64,000 bases of DNA from Mesorhizobium neociceri (GCF_013520985.1 NZ_JACDTY010000008.1:124001-188000); one strand, 5' to 3'. Numbered from the stretch's first letter, positions 8,140 to 17,113 are shown. Translations and numbers: made by a program. Notes: generated by a model not told the origin, from the sequence alone.

Positions 8140-9000
8140 GTGTCGGGAATTCAACAGCCGCAGGAGACAACGCAGTTCTGGCGTCATCCGCGCTTTCGCG
8201 ACCTTGGCATGCTCAAGGCGCGCTTCACGCGGCATCGCTACCAGTTGCACACGCACCCGACCTATGTCGTTGCCCTGATCACGCAAGGCTGCGAGCGCGT
8301 CCGCATCGGCAACGAGACCGTCGTCGCCCCGACGGGCACGGTCCTCCTCGTCAATCCGGAGATATGGCATGATGGCGAGGCGGGTGCCGAGCAGGGTTGG
8401 GGCTACCGCACCTTCTATCCCTCCGCCTCACTCATGGGCGCGATCGCTGCAGAACTCGGGCAGGATCGTGCGCCACTGTTTTCACAAGCGATCGTCGATG
8501 ATGCCGACCTCGTCCAGGCGGTGGCCGCGGCACACCAAAGCTCGACATCAGGCGATGTCACAAGCGCCGAGACATCCATGCTCATCGCCCTGCGCAAGCT
8601 CATCCTGCGTCACGGCGACTGGGGCGGCCGGCGGCGCGAAGCGGTCGAAAGCTTCGGATCGAAAAACAGGCTCCGGGTCTATGAACAGCTCATCGAGGAC
8701 AGGCTGACTTCGGACCTCGACCTGCAGCGGCTCGCCGAAGCCGCAGGCGTGACACGCTTTCAGGTCATCCGGGATTTCAAGAAAGTGCTGGGTCTCACTC
8801 CCGCTGCCTTCATCCGCGACCGCAGGCTGCGCCGCGCCGATCTCCTGATCCGCCAAGGCTCAAACCTCGCCGACGCCGCCTTTGCGGCCGGCTTCTCCGA
8901 CCAGAGCCATCTCTCACGCACCTTCCGCGCCGCGCATGGAATGACACCGGGCATGTTCAGGCGGGCCGGGACGCTGCCCTCGTCTTCAGCAGCCGATTGA
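8140..9000 (+). CDS. AraC-family transcriptional regulator
   Basis: A 286-residue regulator using GTG 8140, preceded by AGGA six bases upstream; an in-frame TTG at 8134 is less likely. The N-terminal half is a cupin-like sensor domain (HTHPTYVVALITQGCERV, then NPEIWHDGE), and the C-terminal 100 residues hold two helix-turn-helix motifs (DLQRLAEAAGVTRFQVIRDF and LADAAFAAGFSDQSHLSRTF). It is divergent from the M20 amidohydrolase and probably activates it. Its 3' end overlaps the convergent GGDEF-EAL gene by 44 bases. Confidence 0.9.
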   Translation: MSGIQQPQETTQFWRHPRFRDLGMLKARFTRHRYQLHTHPTYVVALITQGCERVRIGNETVVAPTGTVLLVNPEIWHDGEAGAEQGWGYRTFYPSASLMGAIAAELGQDRAPLFSQAIVDDADLVQAVAAAHQSSTSGDVTSAETSMLIALRKLILRHGDWGGRRREAVESFGSKNRLRVYEQLIEDRLTSDLDLQRLAEAAGVTRFQVIRDFKKVLGLTPAAFIRDRRLRRADLLIRQGSNLADAAFAAGFSDQSHLSRTFRAAHGMTPGMFRRAGTLPSSSAAD

Positions 9001-11095
9001 TGTCAGCCGCCTTTGATGGCACGCCGATCAGAAAGCCCTGCGCCTCGACGCAGCCTGCCTTGCGCAATATGCCTAGCTGCGCTTCGGTCTCGACGCCTTC
9101 GGCGGTGACGGTGATGCCAAGTTCGGCACCAAGCCCGATGATCGAGCGCACGATCGCCGCCGTATCCTTGTTGTCGATATCATGGATGAACGAGCGGTCG
9201 ATCTTGATCTTGTCGACGGGAAAACGCCTGAGATAGCCGAGCGACGAATAGCCGGTGCCGAAATCGTCCAGTGCGATGCGGATGCCGAGTTCGCGCAGCT
9301 GCCTCAGCGTCTTCAGCACTGTCTCGCTCTCATCCATCAGCACGGTTTCGGTGATCTCCAGCTCAAGCCGCCAGGCCGGCACGCCGGAAACGGCCAGCGC
9401 CGAAATCACGCTGCGGGCAAAGTCGGCGCTTTTGATCTGCACGGCCGAGACGTTGACGGCGATGCGCATTCCAGGTGGCCAGCCGGCGGCCACGCTGCAG
9501 GCCTGTTTCAGCGCCCATTCGCCCAGCGGAACGATCAGCCCGCTGTCTTCGGCTGCCGCGATGAAATCGTCGGGCGCCACCAGGCCGCGCGTCGGCGAAT
9601 TCCACCGCATCAAGGCTTCGGCGCCAACGATTTCGCCCGACGCGATGTTGGTGATCGGCTGGAAATCCAGGACGAATTCCTGCCGCTTCAGTGCCGTCTC
9701 GAGATCGGTTTCGAGCGCCCGGCGCGCCCGCACCATGGCATCCATGCCGGGATCGAAAAAACGGTAGACGTTGCGGCCTTCGCTCTTGCCCCTATAGAGC
9801 GCCATGTCGGCGTTCTTCAAAAGCGTGTCGGCGTCCTTGCCGTCATCGGGGTAGAGGGCGATACCGAGGCTGATGCCGACATGCATGTCGCGACCCTTGT
9901 CGCGAAACGGCTGGCTGACGACGGAGACGATGCGCTTTGCCAGTTTTTCCGCGTCCGCAGCACCTTTGGGATTGAACTGCAGGATGGCGAACTCGTCGCC
10001 GCCGAGGCGGGCGACCACATCGGTGTCGCTGCGCAAACTGTGCCGCAGCCGCTGAGCCACGCATTTCAAAAGCCAATCGCCGGCCGGGTGCCCCCAGGTG
10101 TCGTTGACGGCCTTGAAGCGATCGAGGTCGAGCGAGAAGATCGCCAACGGAGTAGCAGCGGTTTCGCCAAGCGCCTGGTCGAGCCGCTCGCGGAACATCG
10201 AGCGGTTGGGCAGGTCGGTCAGCGTGTCGTAATGGGCAAGGTGGCTCATGCGCTCTTCGGCGCGCCGGCGCTCGGTGATGTCTTCGAAGGTCGCCACCCA
10301 GCCGCCGCCGGCAAGCGGCCGGCGCGCAATCAGCAACGTTCGGCCATCGGCAAGGCTACGGTTTGTAGAACGCGTTTCGCCGGCCTGCAGGCTGGCCCTG
10401 GTCTTGGAGATCTCGCCGTCAATATCTATCGACGGATAGATGCGCAGGCGAACCAGCTGCTCGAGCAGGTGGCGATGGCTCATGCCGAGCGGGAAGTCGC
10501 TGGGCGTGACGTTGTAGAGGTCGAAGAAGCGCTGGTTGCGCACGATCAGCGTGCCGTCCGCGTCATACATCAGCAGGCCTTGCGACATGTTGGCGAGCGC
10601 CGCATCGAAGCGGCGGTGCTGCTCCTTCAGTTCCTGCTGGGCCCGCCTTTGCTCCGTAATGTCCTCATAGATCGACACCCAGCCGCCCGAGGCCAGCGGT
10701 CGGTGGGTGATGGAAACGATACGGCCGTCTGACAGTATTTCCTCGTAGGTCGAGGCTTGCGCGCGCTCGATATAGGGCTTGCGGATGGCGTAGAGGTCTT
10801 GGGCGCTCTGCGAGGCGACACCGATGTCGACGCTGTGTTGGAGGATATCCAGGAACGGGATGCCGGGCCGCACGATCTTCGCATCGAGGGAGAAGATGCT
10901 GAGATAGTTGCCGTTGCAGATGATCATCCGCTCGTCGGCATCGAACATGCACAGGCCATGCGACATGTTCTCGACGGCCGCCGAAAAGCGCTCGTTCTGG
11001 TGGCGCAATTCGTCTGCGATCTGCCGTGACGGGGCGACGCCTCCGGCTCCCCGTCTGCGGACGGGCGAACCACCCTTGACGTGCGCAACGGACAT
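8957..11095 (-). CDS. PAS-PAS-GGDEF-EAL cyclic di-GMP turnover protein
   Basis: A 712-residue cytoplasmic signalling protein without transmembrane segments. Two PAS_7-like repeats lie at about 36-150 and 161-278 (both with the NMS-GL-M-DAD pattern), followed by GGDEF at about 285-450 and EAL at about 460-705. The GGDEF motif is intact (RLGGDEFAIL), and the EAL domain keeps EALMRW and DDFGTGYSS, so both diguanylate cyclase and phosphodiesterase activity are possible. The paired PAS domains share motifs and look like an internal duplication. Proteins of this architecture set c-di-GMP levels controlling motility and surface attachment. The 3' end overlaps the AraC gene tail to tail. Confidence 0.93.
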   Translation of the reverse strand: MSVAHVKGGSPVRRRGAGGVAPSRQIADELRHQNERFSAAVENMSHGLCMFDADERMIICNGNYLSIFSLDAKIVRPGIPFLDILQHSVDIGVASQSAQDLYAIRKPYIERAQASTYEEILSDGRIVSITHRPLASGGWVSIYEDITEQRRAQQELKEQHRRFDAALANMSQGLLMYDADGTLIVRNQRFFDLYNVTPSDFPLGMSHRHLLEQLVRLRIYPSIDIDGEISKTRASLQAGETRSTNRSLADGRTLLIARRPLAGGGWVATFEDITERRRAEERMSHLAHYDTLTDLPNRSMFRERLDQALGETAATPLAIFSLDLDRFKAVNDTWGHPAGDWLLKCVAQRLRHSLRSDTDVVARLGGDEFAILQFNPKGAADAEKLAKRIVSVVSQPFRDKGRDMHVGISLGIALYPDDGKDADTLLKNADMALYRGKSEGRNVYRFFDPGMDAMVRARRALETDLETALKRQEFVLDFQPITNIASGEIVGAEALMRWNSPTRGLVAPDDFIAAAEDSGLIVPLGEWALKQACSVAAGWPPGMRIAVNVSAVQIKSADFARSVISALAVSGVPAWRLELEITETVLMDESETVLKTLRQLRELGIRIALDDFGTGYSSLGYLRRFPVDKIKIDRSFIHDIDNKDTAAIVRSIIGLGAELGITVTAEGVETEAQLGILRKAGCVEAQGFLIGVPSKAADINRLLKTRAASRPA

Positions 11096-11162
11096 GAGGC
11101 GTACCTGCTGACCGTGATCGAAACCCGGTACTGTGGGTGCCGCTGGTTAATTTAGCGTATGT

Positions 11163-11801
11163 TCACCCGGCTGAAGGCACGGCAACCGCTGCCTGGCGCT
11201 GCTTTTCGATCGTCGCATAGCGCTTGAGAAAGGCTGCCTGCGCCGAGGTCACCGAGCGCGGGGTGAAATCGAAGCGGTCGGCATTGAAGCCGCGCGGTCG
11301 GCCGAAGAACTCGGTTGCCTCCGCGGTCGAAAAGCCGGCGAGCAGCGTCGCCTCGTAGTAAGCAGCGATCTGGTCGGCGCGCTTGATCTCCTTGCGAAGG
11401 CCGACGCCGAGTTCGGCCGGCAGCGAAAAGCGTTGGTGGATGGCGTGCTGCAGCCTCAACTCACAGTCCTTGTAGGAGCCGCCCATCACCGATTTGAACG
11501 GCGAGATCATGTCGCCGATGACATATTCCGGCGCGTCGTGCAGCAGCGCCGCCAGCCGCGCGTTGGCCGAGGCGTCCGGCTGCAATTCGCCAAAAAGCGC
11601 CTCGACCAGCAGCGAATGCTGGGCAACCGAAAAGGCGTGATCGCCGCGCGTCTGGCCGTTCCAGCGGGCGACGCGGGCAAGCCCATGAGCGATGTCGGAG
11701 ATTTCGATATCGAGCGGCGAGGGGTCGAGCAGGTCGAGCCGTCGTCCCGACAGCATGCGCTGCCACGCGCGCGGCGGCGCACCGACACGGTCGGCGGCCA
11801 T
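11163..11801 (-). CDS. HD-domain phosphohydrolase (YfbR-like)
   Basis: A 212-residue HD-superfamily protein. HAFSVAQHSLLVEALF supplies the first histidine, LLHDAPEYVIGDMISPFK the HD doublet and following aspartate, and a later aspartate lies in IKRADQIAAYYEA. This matches 5'-deoxynucleotidase YfbR-like proteins that dephosphorylate nucleoside monophosphates. The start codon overlaps the last base of the upstream ygfZ stop, so the two are co-translated. The biological substrate is inferred only from family. Confidence 0.85.
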   Translation of the reverse strand: MAADRVGAPPRAWQRMLSGRRLDLLDPSPLDIEISDIAHGLARVARWNGQTRGDHAFSVAQHSLLVEALFGELQPDASANARLAALLHDAPEYVIGDMISPFKSVMGGSYKDCELRLQHAIHQRFSLPAELGVGLRKEIKRADQIAAYYEATLLAGFSTAEATEFFGRPRGFNADRFDFTPRSVTSAQAAFLKRYATIEKQRQAAVAVPSAG

Positions 11802-12661
11802 CAGGCGTCCTCCGCGCCGACCGCTTCCCTGGGAAAGCTGAACTTTGCCCAGGAGGGAATAGTGAGCGAAACAGCGACGTCACCCGCCAGGATCGCCTGG
11901 CCGGCGTCGAGCGCCGCCTTGACCCGGTCGATGCGGGCAATGGCTAGGCCGCTCGTGCCTTCAGTCGAGCCGAGCGTGCCGACCGGCCGTCCGGCGACGG
12001 TCAGCTCCGTGCCCGGTGCGGGCAAGGCATGGTCGGCTGAAACGATCAGCACGCGCCGTCTGGCGGTGCCGCGATGCTGCATGCGCGAGACCACTTCCTG
12101 GCCGACATAGCAGCCCTTCTTGAACCCGACCCCGCCGGTCTCGTCGAGCAGCACGTCATGCGGAAAGGCGTCGCCGAGCTGATAGTCGAAACCACTCTCG
12201 GCAATGCCGTGGGCTATGCGGAGCGCTTGCCACGCTGCGGGGTCGCCGCCCGCTGGCGTACCGCCATAACTGCGCCTGACGGACAACTGGCTGAAGCGTG
12301 CATCGGAAACGTCAGTTGAATCAGTTTGTGAGGCGGTTGAATCGGGTCCCCACGCAACCGTCACAAGCATTTGATCCTGCTTGGCAATCTCGACCTTGGC
12401 GCGCAGCTTGTAAAGCGTGAGCCGGCGCAGGAAATCGTCGGCGACATCGACGCGGCATTCCAAGCGGAAGCCATTCTCGCCGCTGCGCGAGATCAGGAAG
12501 TCGAACAGGATCTTGCCTTGCGGCGAAAGCATTGCGCCGGGCTTTGCCTCTGCGGCGCCCAGCGTATCGAGGTCGGTGGTGAGGATGTTCTGCAAAAAAT
12601 GCTCGGCATCCGGGCCTGACACGGCAATGAGGGCGCGGTTGTCGAGCGGGGCAAAGGGCAT
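11801..12661 (-). CDS. ygfZ: Folate-binding protein YgfZ/GcvT-like
   Basis: A 286-residue protein starting at ATG 12661; the frame stays open further upstream but that part is antisense to the dihydroorotase-like gene. The diagnostic motif KGCYVGQEVVSR is present near residue 190, with the cysteine that YgfZ proteins need. The fold is GcvT-like and binds tetrahydrofolate. YgfZ helps maintain or repair certain iron-sulfur enzymes such as MiaB. It is divergent from the dihydroorotase-like gene (82 bases) and co-translated with the HD hydrolase downstream. Confidence 0.9.
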   Translation of the reverse strand: MPFAPLDNRALIAVSGPDAEHFLQNILTTDLDTLGAAEAKPGAMLSPQGKILFDFLISRSGENGFRLECRVDVADDFLRRLTLYKLRAKVEIAKQDQMLVTVAWGPDSTASQTDSTDVSDARFSQLSVRRSYGGTPAGGDPAAWQALRIAHGIAESGFDYQLGDAFPHDVLLDETGGVGFKKGCYVGQEVVSRMQHRGTARRRVLIVSADHALPAPGTELTVAGRPVGTLGSTEGTSGLAIARIDRVKAALDAGQAILAGDVAVSLTIPSWAKFSFPREAVGAEDA

Positions 12662-12743
12662 GGGCGGCAAAGAACCTGATCTTGCAAAACAGTCGGTCAT
12701 TACGTAAGCCGCTGATACTCCCCCCGCAAGAGACCGAACGCCC

Positions 12744-14075
12744 ATGGCCATCACCTTCGACCTCATCCTGACAGGCGGCACGGTGGTCAACCATGACGGC
12801 GAGGGCGCCCGCGACGTCGGCATCAGGGACGGTCGCATCGCGGCCATTGGCGATCTTCGCCAGGCCTCGGCCGGCGAAACGATCGACTGCCGCGGCCTGC
12901 ACATCCTGCCGGGTGTCGTCGACAGCCAGGTGCATTTCCGCGAGCCGGGGCTGGAGCACAAGGAAGATCTGGAGACGGGTTCGCGCGCGGCTGTGCTGGG
13001 CGGCGTCACCGCCGTGTTCGAAATGCCCAACACCAATCCGCTGACCACCAGCGAAGCGGCGCTCGCCGACAAGATACAGCGCGCCACCGACCGCATGCAT
13101 TGCGACTTCGCCTTCTGGGTCGGTGGCACGCGCGAGAACGCCAATGATGTCGGCGAACTCGAGCGGCTGCCCGGTGCCGCCGGCATAAAAGTGTTCATGG
13201 GTTCCTCCACCGGCGACCTGCTGGTTGAGGACGACGAGGGTGTCGCTTCGATCCTGAGAAACACCCGCCGCCGCGCCGCCTTCCACTCGGAGGATGAGTT
13301 CCGGTTGCGCGAGCGTCTCGGCCTGCGCGTCGAGGGCGATCCGTCTTCGCACCCCGTCTGGCGCGACGAGATCGCTGCCTTGCGTTGCACAGAACGCTTG
13401 GTCCGCATCGCGCGAAATACCCGCGCCCGCATCCATGTCCTGCACATATCCACCGCCGAGGAAATCATCTTCCTCGAACAGCACAAGGATGTCGCCACCT
13501 GCGAGGCGACGCCGCATCATCTGACGCTCGCCGCCGACGACTATGCGCGGCTGGGCACGTTGATCCAGATGAACCCGCCGGTGCGGGCGGCCCACCACCG
13601 CGACGGCGTCTGGCACGGCATTGCGCAAGGCATCGTCGATGTGCTGGGCTCCGACCACGCCCCGCACACGCTGGCCGAGAAGGCAAAGCCCTATCCGGCC
13701 TCGCCGTCGGGGATGACCGGGGTGCAGACGCTGGTGCCGATCATGCTCGACCACGTCAATGGCGGCCGGCTGACCCTGCAGCGCTTCGTCGACCTCTCCA
13801 GCCACGGCCCGCAGCGCATTTTCGGCATGGCGAGAAAAGGCCGTATCGCCGCCGGCTACGACGCCGATTTCACCATCGTCGATATGAAGCGTCGTGAAAC
13901 CATCACCAATGCGCAGGCCGGCTCCAGGGCCGGCTGGACGCCGTATGACGGTAAAGAGGTGACGGGGTGGCCGGTCGGCACGGTCGTGCGCGGACAGCGC
14001 ATCATGTGGGACGGCGAGATCGTCACGCCCGGGCAGGGCAGGGCAGTGGCGTTTTCCGAGGCGCTGCCGGCTTAG
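12744..14075 (+). CDS. Dihydroorotase-like cyclic amidohydrolase
   Basis: A 443-residue amidohydrolase close in length and motifs to rhizobial proteins annotated as dihydroorotase. The first metal motif reads DSQVHFREPG: the usual D-x-H-x-H has Gln62 in place of the first His, while His64 remains. The carboxylated lysine region (GIKVFMGSSTGD), LHIST, TPHHLTL and LGSDHAPHTLAEK are all present. Dihydroorotase closes carbamoyl-aspartate in pyrimidine synthesis. The lost histidine makes a noncatalytic or different cyclic amidase role possible; no ATCase gene is adjacent. The stop codon lies at the foot of a weak terminator hairpin. Confidence 0.82.
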   Translation: MAITFDLILTGGTVVNHDGEGARDVGIRDGRIAAIGDLRQASAGETIDCRGLHILPGVVDSQVHFREPGLEHKEDLETGSRAAVLGGVTAVFEMPNTNPLTTSEAALADKIQRATDRMHCDFAFWVGGTRENANDVGELERLPGAAGIKVFMGSSTGDLLVEDDEGVASILRNTRRRAAFHSEDEFRLRERLGLRVEGDPSSHPVWRDEIAALRCTERLVRIARNTRARIHVLHISTAEEIIFLEQHKDVATCEATPHHLTLAADDYARLGTLIQMNPPVRAAHHRDGVWHGIAQGIVDVLGSDHAPHTLAEKAKPYPASPSGMTGVQTLVPIMLDHVNGGRLTLQRFVDLSSHGPQRIFGMARKGRIAAGYDADFTIVDMKRRETITNAQAGSRAGWTPYDGKEVTGWPVGTVVRGQRIMWDGEIVTPGQGRAVAFSEALPA

Positions 14076-14102
14076 CGGTTTCTTACCGCGTTGGATTTTT
14101 TA
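14075..14102 (+). terminator. Weak intrinsic terminator after dihydroorotase-like gene
   Basis: A five-base stem GCGGT-TTCTT-ACCGC begins in the stop codon and is followed after six bases by a run of six T. The short stem makes it a weak candidate, but it separates the housekeeping-type gene from the accessory AbiEii island. Confidence 0.4.
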
Positions 14103-14129
14103 AGCACTATCCACTACGTTAAGGGCGCT

Positions 14130-14357
14130 ATGAACGCAGATATCACGCCCATGATTGTCCCCGCGGAGTTTCCGGAGCTTCAGGCGATAGCCTGGAACCG
14201 CGACGTGGCACGTCCGATTCCAGCCGAAGAGGCATTTGCGCTGTACGAGCGCAATTGGCGGTTTGTCGATCAAAAGCGCCTTACCATGCGTGAAAAACTG
14301 CTTATCCAAAGTCTGGCAGACAAATTCGGTCATGGCGTGCTTTTGACCGCTGGCTGA
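14130..14357 (+). CDS. 75-residue hypothetical protein, candidate partner of AbiEii-like gene
   Basis: The start is placed at ATG 14130, giving 75 residues; an upstream in-frame TTG at 14091 would lie in the terminator tail of the previous gene. The protein begins MNADITPMIVPAEFPELQ and contains a charged helix (ALYERNWRFVDQKRLTMREKLL) ahead of a short C-terminus with GHG. I do not recognise the family. It ends 64 bases before a nucleotidyltransferase-type toxin gene on the same strand, the position in which AbiEi-type antitoxins sit, but it is shorter than AbiEi and shows no obvious helix-turn-helix. A role as antitoxin or accessory factor is inference from position only. Confidence 0.65.
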   Translation: MNADITPMIVPAEFPELQAIAWNRDVARPIPAEEAFALYERNWRFVDQKRLTMREKLLIQSLADKFGHGVLLTAG

Positions 14358-14421
14358 ACTCGGTTCTTCTCCTGATCTTTCCCTCGCAGCCAGAATATCA
14401 ACAGGACATAGCGCGAGCGTT

Positions 14422-15159
14422 ATGAAGGAATTCAAGAGGCCCGAGCACCAGATCATTGCCGAAGCGCTCGGATTGATGGATCGGCGTTTCCTGACCGTAA
14501 ACCAATGTTGGTTCGGCGGGGGGACGGCTATTGTCATGAAATTCGGGGAATACCGCCGCTCACTGGATGTGGACTTCCTGTGTGCCGACAGCGATGGCTA
14601 TCGCGAATTGCGGACCTCTGCAGCCGAGCGTGGTGTCAGGGCCTTCTTTCCCGAGCCGATTGAGGCCGTTCGAGACTTCCAGATCGATCAATATGGCTTG
14701 AGGACGATTGTGCGATTGAAAGGCCAAACGATCAAGTTCGAAGTCATCCGCGAAGGTCGCATCAAACTGCAAGGCCGGTTCGACGACGATCTGAATGTAT
14801 CCGCCCTGGTTCCGACGGATATGTTTGCCGAGAAGTTGTTGGCCAATGCCGATCGGTGCCAGGATCGCGCGATCGCATATCGCGATGCCATCGATCTTGG
14901 AGTGCTGGTTAGTGTCTATAAGGAAATCCCGAGCGATGCTCTTCGCAAGGCACAGGCGGCCTATGGCCTGGATATAGAGCGCAAGGTGGCTTGGGTGGTA
15001 AACCGGCTGCGGGACAAGGACGAACTACGCCATGCGGCCGATATCTTACAAATGGATCCTGACGCGGCAGTCGAAGCGATTTCAGCTCTTCGAAACGAAT
15101 GCATCCGCATCTGGCCAGACGCGGGTAGTGGGGGGGAGCCTTCCAACACTGGCCAATAG
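14422..15159 (+). CDS. AbiEii/AbiGii-type nucleotidyltransferase
   Basis: A 245-residue member of the minimal nucleotidyltransferase superfamily. Motif I is clear: FGGGTAIVMK at 31-40 followed by SLDVDF, giving the Gly-Gly and two catalytic aspartates (Asp49, Asp51). Further down, FAEKLLANADR and AYRDAIDLGVL match the conserved K-L and RD-x-DL blocks of AbiEii toxins. AbiEii proteins act as toxins in type IV toxin-antitoxin systems and some provide abortive infection against phage; related MenT enzymes modify tRNA 3' ends. The upstream 75-residue gene is the only candidate partner. Anti-phage activity here is not shown by the sequence. Confidence 0.85.
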   Translation: MKEFKRPEHQIIAEALGLMDRRFLTVNQCWFGGGTAIVMKFGEYRRSLDVDFLCADSDGYRELRTSAAERGVRAFFPEPIEAVRDFQIDQYGLRTIVRLKGQTIKFEVIREGRIKLQGRFDDDLNVSALVPTDMFAEKLLANADRCQDRAIAYRDAIDLGVLVSVYKEIPSDALRKAQAAYGLDIERKVAWVVNRLRDKDELRHAADILQMDPDAAVEAISALRNECIRIWPDAGSGGEPSNTGQ

Positions 15160-15166
15160 GAAAAAC

Positions 15167-15970
15167 TCAATCCCCGGCGACGAAGAATGTCCACTGTCCG
15201 GCGGGCGTGATGCCGACACGGTAGAAGATGTAGGCGCCGAACTGCTTCATGTCGTCATAGTCGCCGGCGGTGACGATCTTGAACAGTTCGACCCGCTGTT
15301 TGGCATTGAGCTTGTCCAACGGCAGGGCAAAGAAATACGGCCAGACATAGAGCTCCTGCGGCGTGCCGACGTCGACATGGACATAGCCGGCATTGAGCAC
15401 CTCTTCCATGATGGCGAGGATTTCCTGGCCTTCCTTGTCACCCGAAAGCCCCTTCAGGAAAGCGATCGGATCGCCCTCGATCTCGCCCAGCGACAATTGG
15501 GTCATGGTGTCGCCCTTGCCGATCAATGGCCGCAGCTTCTCGATATCGCCGCTGACGCAGGCTTCGACCATCAGGTCGTGCATGCGCCTGACCGGCTCCG
15601 GCAGCTTGGAAAGGTCGTAGACGACTTCAGGCACCGGCGCATCGGGATCGGCCCGCGGGTTGGCCACGCCACCATCGTCGGTCGGTCCTTCCGGCTCGCT
15701 TTGTTCGGGTTCTGCGGGCGATTTCGGCTGGCTGGCCGCCGGCGGCGTCGTGCCGGGCAGATCGGGCATCGGCACGGAATTTTCGGACGGAGCTGTCTCA
15801 CCGTTGGCTGGCGGCGCAGCCGGCGCCGGTAGCTCCTCGCGCTTGATCTCGCTGAGTGCATGGGCGGGGCTGCTGGTCAGGACAATCGCCAGCGGAACTG
15901 CGGCGCAGGAAGCGGCAAGCCAGATGCTGAGGACCAGTCCACGAGGCTGGCCTGACATCGAAAAATTCAC
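15167..15970 (-). CDS. Exported hypothetical protein with proline-rich linker
   Basis: A 267-residue protein using GTG 15970, favoured by GGAGAGG six bases upstream; ATG 15958 is an alternative. Residues about 12-39 form a signal peptide (LVLSIWLAASCAAVPLAIVL then SSPAHA). Residues 45-120 are Pro/Glu-rich and low complexity. The C-terminal domain (about 125-267) contains MVEACVSGDIEKLRPLIGKGDTMTQ and YVWPYFFALPLDKLNAKQRVELF. It looks like an envelope-exported protein with a conserved C-terminal domain; I do not recognise a function. It is convergent with the AbiEii gene, seven bases apart. Confidence 0.75.
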   Translation of the reverse strand: MNFSMSGQPRGLVLSIWLAASCAAVPLAIVLTSSPAHALSEIKREELPAPAAPPANGETAPSENSVPMPDLPGTTPPAASQPKSPAEPEQSEPEGPTDDGGVANPRADPDAPVPEVVYDLSKLPEPVRRMHDLMVEACVSGDIEKLRPLIGKGDTMTQLSLGEIEGDPIAFLKGLSGDKEGQEILAIMEEVLNAGYVHVDVGTPQELYVWPYFFALPLDKLNAKQRVELFKIVTAGDYDDMKQFGAYIFYRVGITPAGQWTFFVAGD

Positions 15971-16096
15971 CGCTTGCCTCTCCTTGGGCCTGGGCTCCTT
16001 CAGGTGCCAGGCATGATGCCCAAACGGCGCGCCGTCGTCAAAGAACCGATCACGGCGCCGGAGCGCCGGTTTGCGCCCAGAGGGACGCAGGCAGAT

Positions 16097-16354
16097 CTAA
16101 TGGCGCAGCCGCTCCGGCTCGAAAGCGCCGGCGATCACCTTTTCACGCATGCGGTCGAGCAGGGCAAGGGCCGAGGTTTCGCCATTGGCGCGCAGCATCT
16201 CGCCGAACGCCGTTTCAAGTGCGGCCTCGGCAATGATTTCCGGCTCAATGCCGGCCGACAGACCTTCCGCCCAGGCCTCGCTATGGCTTTCCACCGCGGT
16301 CAGGCGCTTTTCTTCCCTGACCAGCGCGTCGATGTCGTTGACGCCATGTTCCAT
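16097..16354 (-). CDS. Small conserved hypothetical protein, 85 residues
   Basis: The start is placed at ATG 16354, about eleven bases after an AAAAGGG ribosome-binding tract; GTG 16366 is possible, while a longer frame reaching 16483 would include unlikely sequence. The protein is acidic and helical (REEKRLTAVESHSEAWAEGLSAGIEPEIIAEAALETAFGEML), ending DRMREKVIAGAFEPERLRH. It has no signal peptide or membrane segment. No function is known to me. It stands alone between the exported protein and the TIGR02301 gene. Confidence 0.6.
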   Translation of the reverse strand: MEHGVNDIDALVREEKRLTAVESHSEAWAEGLSAGIEPEIIAEAALETAFGEMLRANGETSALALLDRMREKVIAGAFEPERLRH

Positions 16355-16686
16355 TGCGATGTCCACCCTTTTCAAGCGGCGATCCGACGTGTCGGATCCG
16401 GCTTGGGCTGTCCCTATCTCCACGCAGGCTAAGTAAGTATTTGTAAATACGACATTTTTTTGATCGTGTTTTACAAACTTCATCGCCAGCGTTCGGTCCG
16501 GTTCAAACTTAGCCGATTAGACCGGCGAGCGGGATGAAAACCTTCAGTTTGAGTTAATTCCACATCCGCGCGCTAACGTTTCGTTAATACTGTTGCCAAA
16601 GTGCAACACCAAGATTGCATCAAGGCGCCGCGGATACAAGGCTGGATGCTCGAAAAGGTGTTGGCTATGACGCTGTCCGGCGCCCG

Positions 16687-17064
16687 TCAGTTGCCGTAAC
16701 GCGAGGCGATATCGCGCGACAGCGTCTCGCCTTCTTTCATGTAGCGGCTGATCGCTTCGGTCGCCGATGCCGTGCATTGCGTATAGGTGCCGCCGAAGGA
16801 GCGGTAGCCGCGGTTGAAGCTTGCGATGAAGCGGGCGCGCCGCTCCGGATCTGGATTTTCCGATTCGATCAGCTTTTCCATCTCGGTGCGCCACTGGTCG
16901 CCCTTTTCGCCGCACAGATTGCGCAGAAAATGCAACGACCCAAGAACCTCGGCCAGCCGCATCAGCCCGGGCTCGAACGGCGACTCGGCGGCCAGCGCCG
17001 GCTGCACGGCGATAGTCGTGCTGGCGGCGAGGCATGCGGCGAGGAAGAGCGCGGCGCGGTTCAT
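16687..17064 (-). CDS. TIGR02301-family exported protein
   Basis: A 125-residue protein starting at ATG 17064, which places a signal peptide (MNRAALFLAACLAASTTIAV, cleavage near AL-AA) at the N-terminus. The mature part shows the family pattern: LMRLAEVLGSLHFLRNLCG, a tryptophan in DQWRTEMEKLIESE, FNRGYRSFGGTYTQC and a C-terminal RYGN. Two cysteines probably form a disulfide. TIGR02301 is restricted to alphaproteobacteria and has no assigned function. It overlaps nothing at its 5' side but its longer frame would run into the NUDIX gene. Confidence 0.82.
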   Translation of the reverse strand: MNRAALFLAACLAASTTIAVQPALAAESPFEPGLMRLAEVLGSLHFLRNLCGEKGDQWRTEMEKLIESENPDPERRARFIASFNRGYRSFGGTYTQCTASATEAISRYMKEGETLSRDIASRYGN

Positions 17065-17113
17065 AAGTCTATCTGGCGAAACAATTTGTCGCCTGCAAGG
17101 CGATTCTCTGGGT

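Noticed and set aside
9182..10732. A 516-codon open frame on the plus strand inside the GGDEF-EAL gene.
   Set aside because: Shadow of the GGDEF-EAL gene, whose motifs (RLGGDEF, EAL, DDFGTGYSS) are complete on the minus strand.
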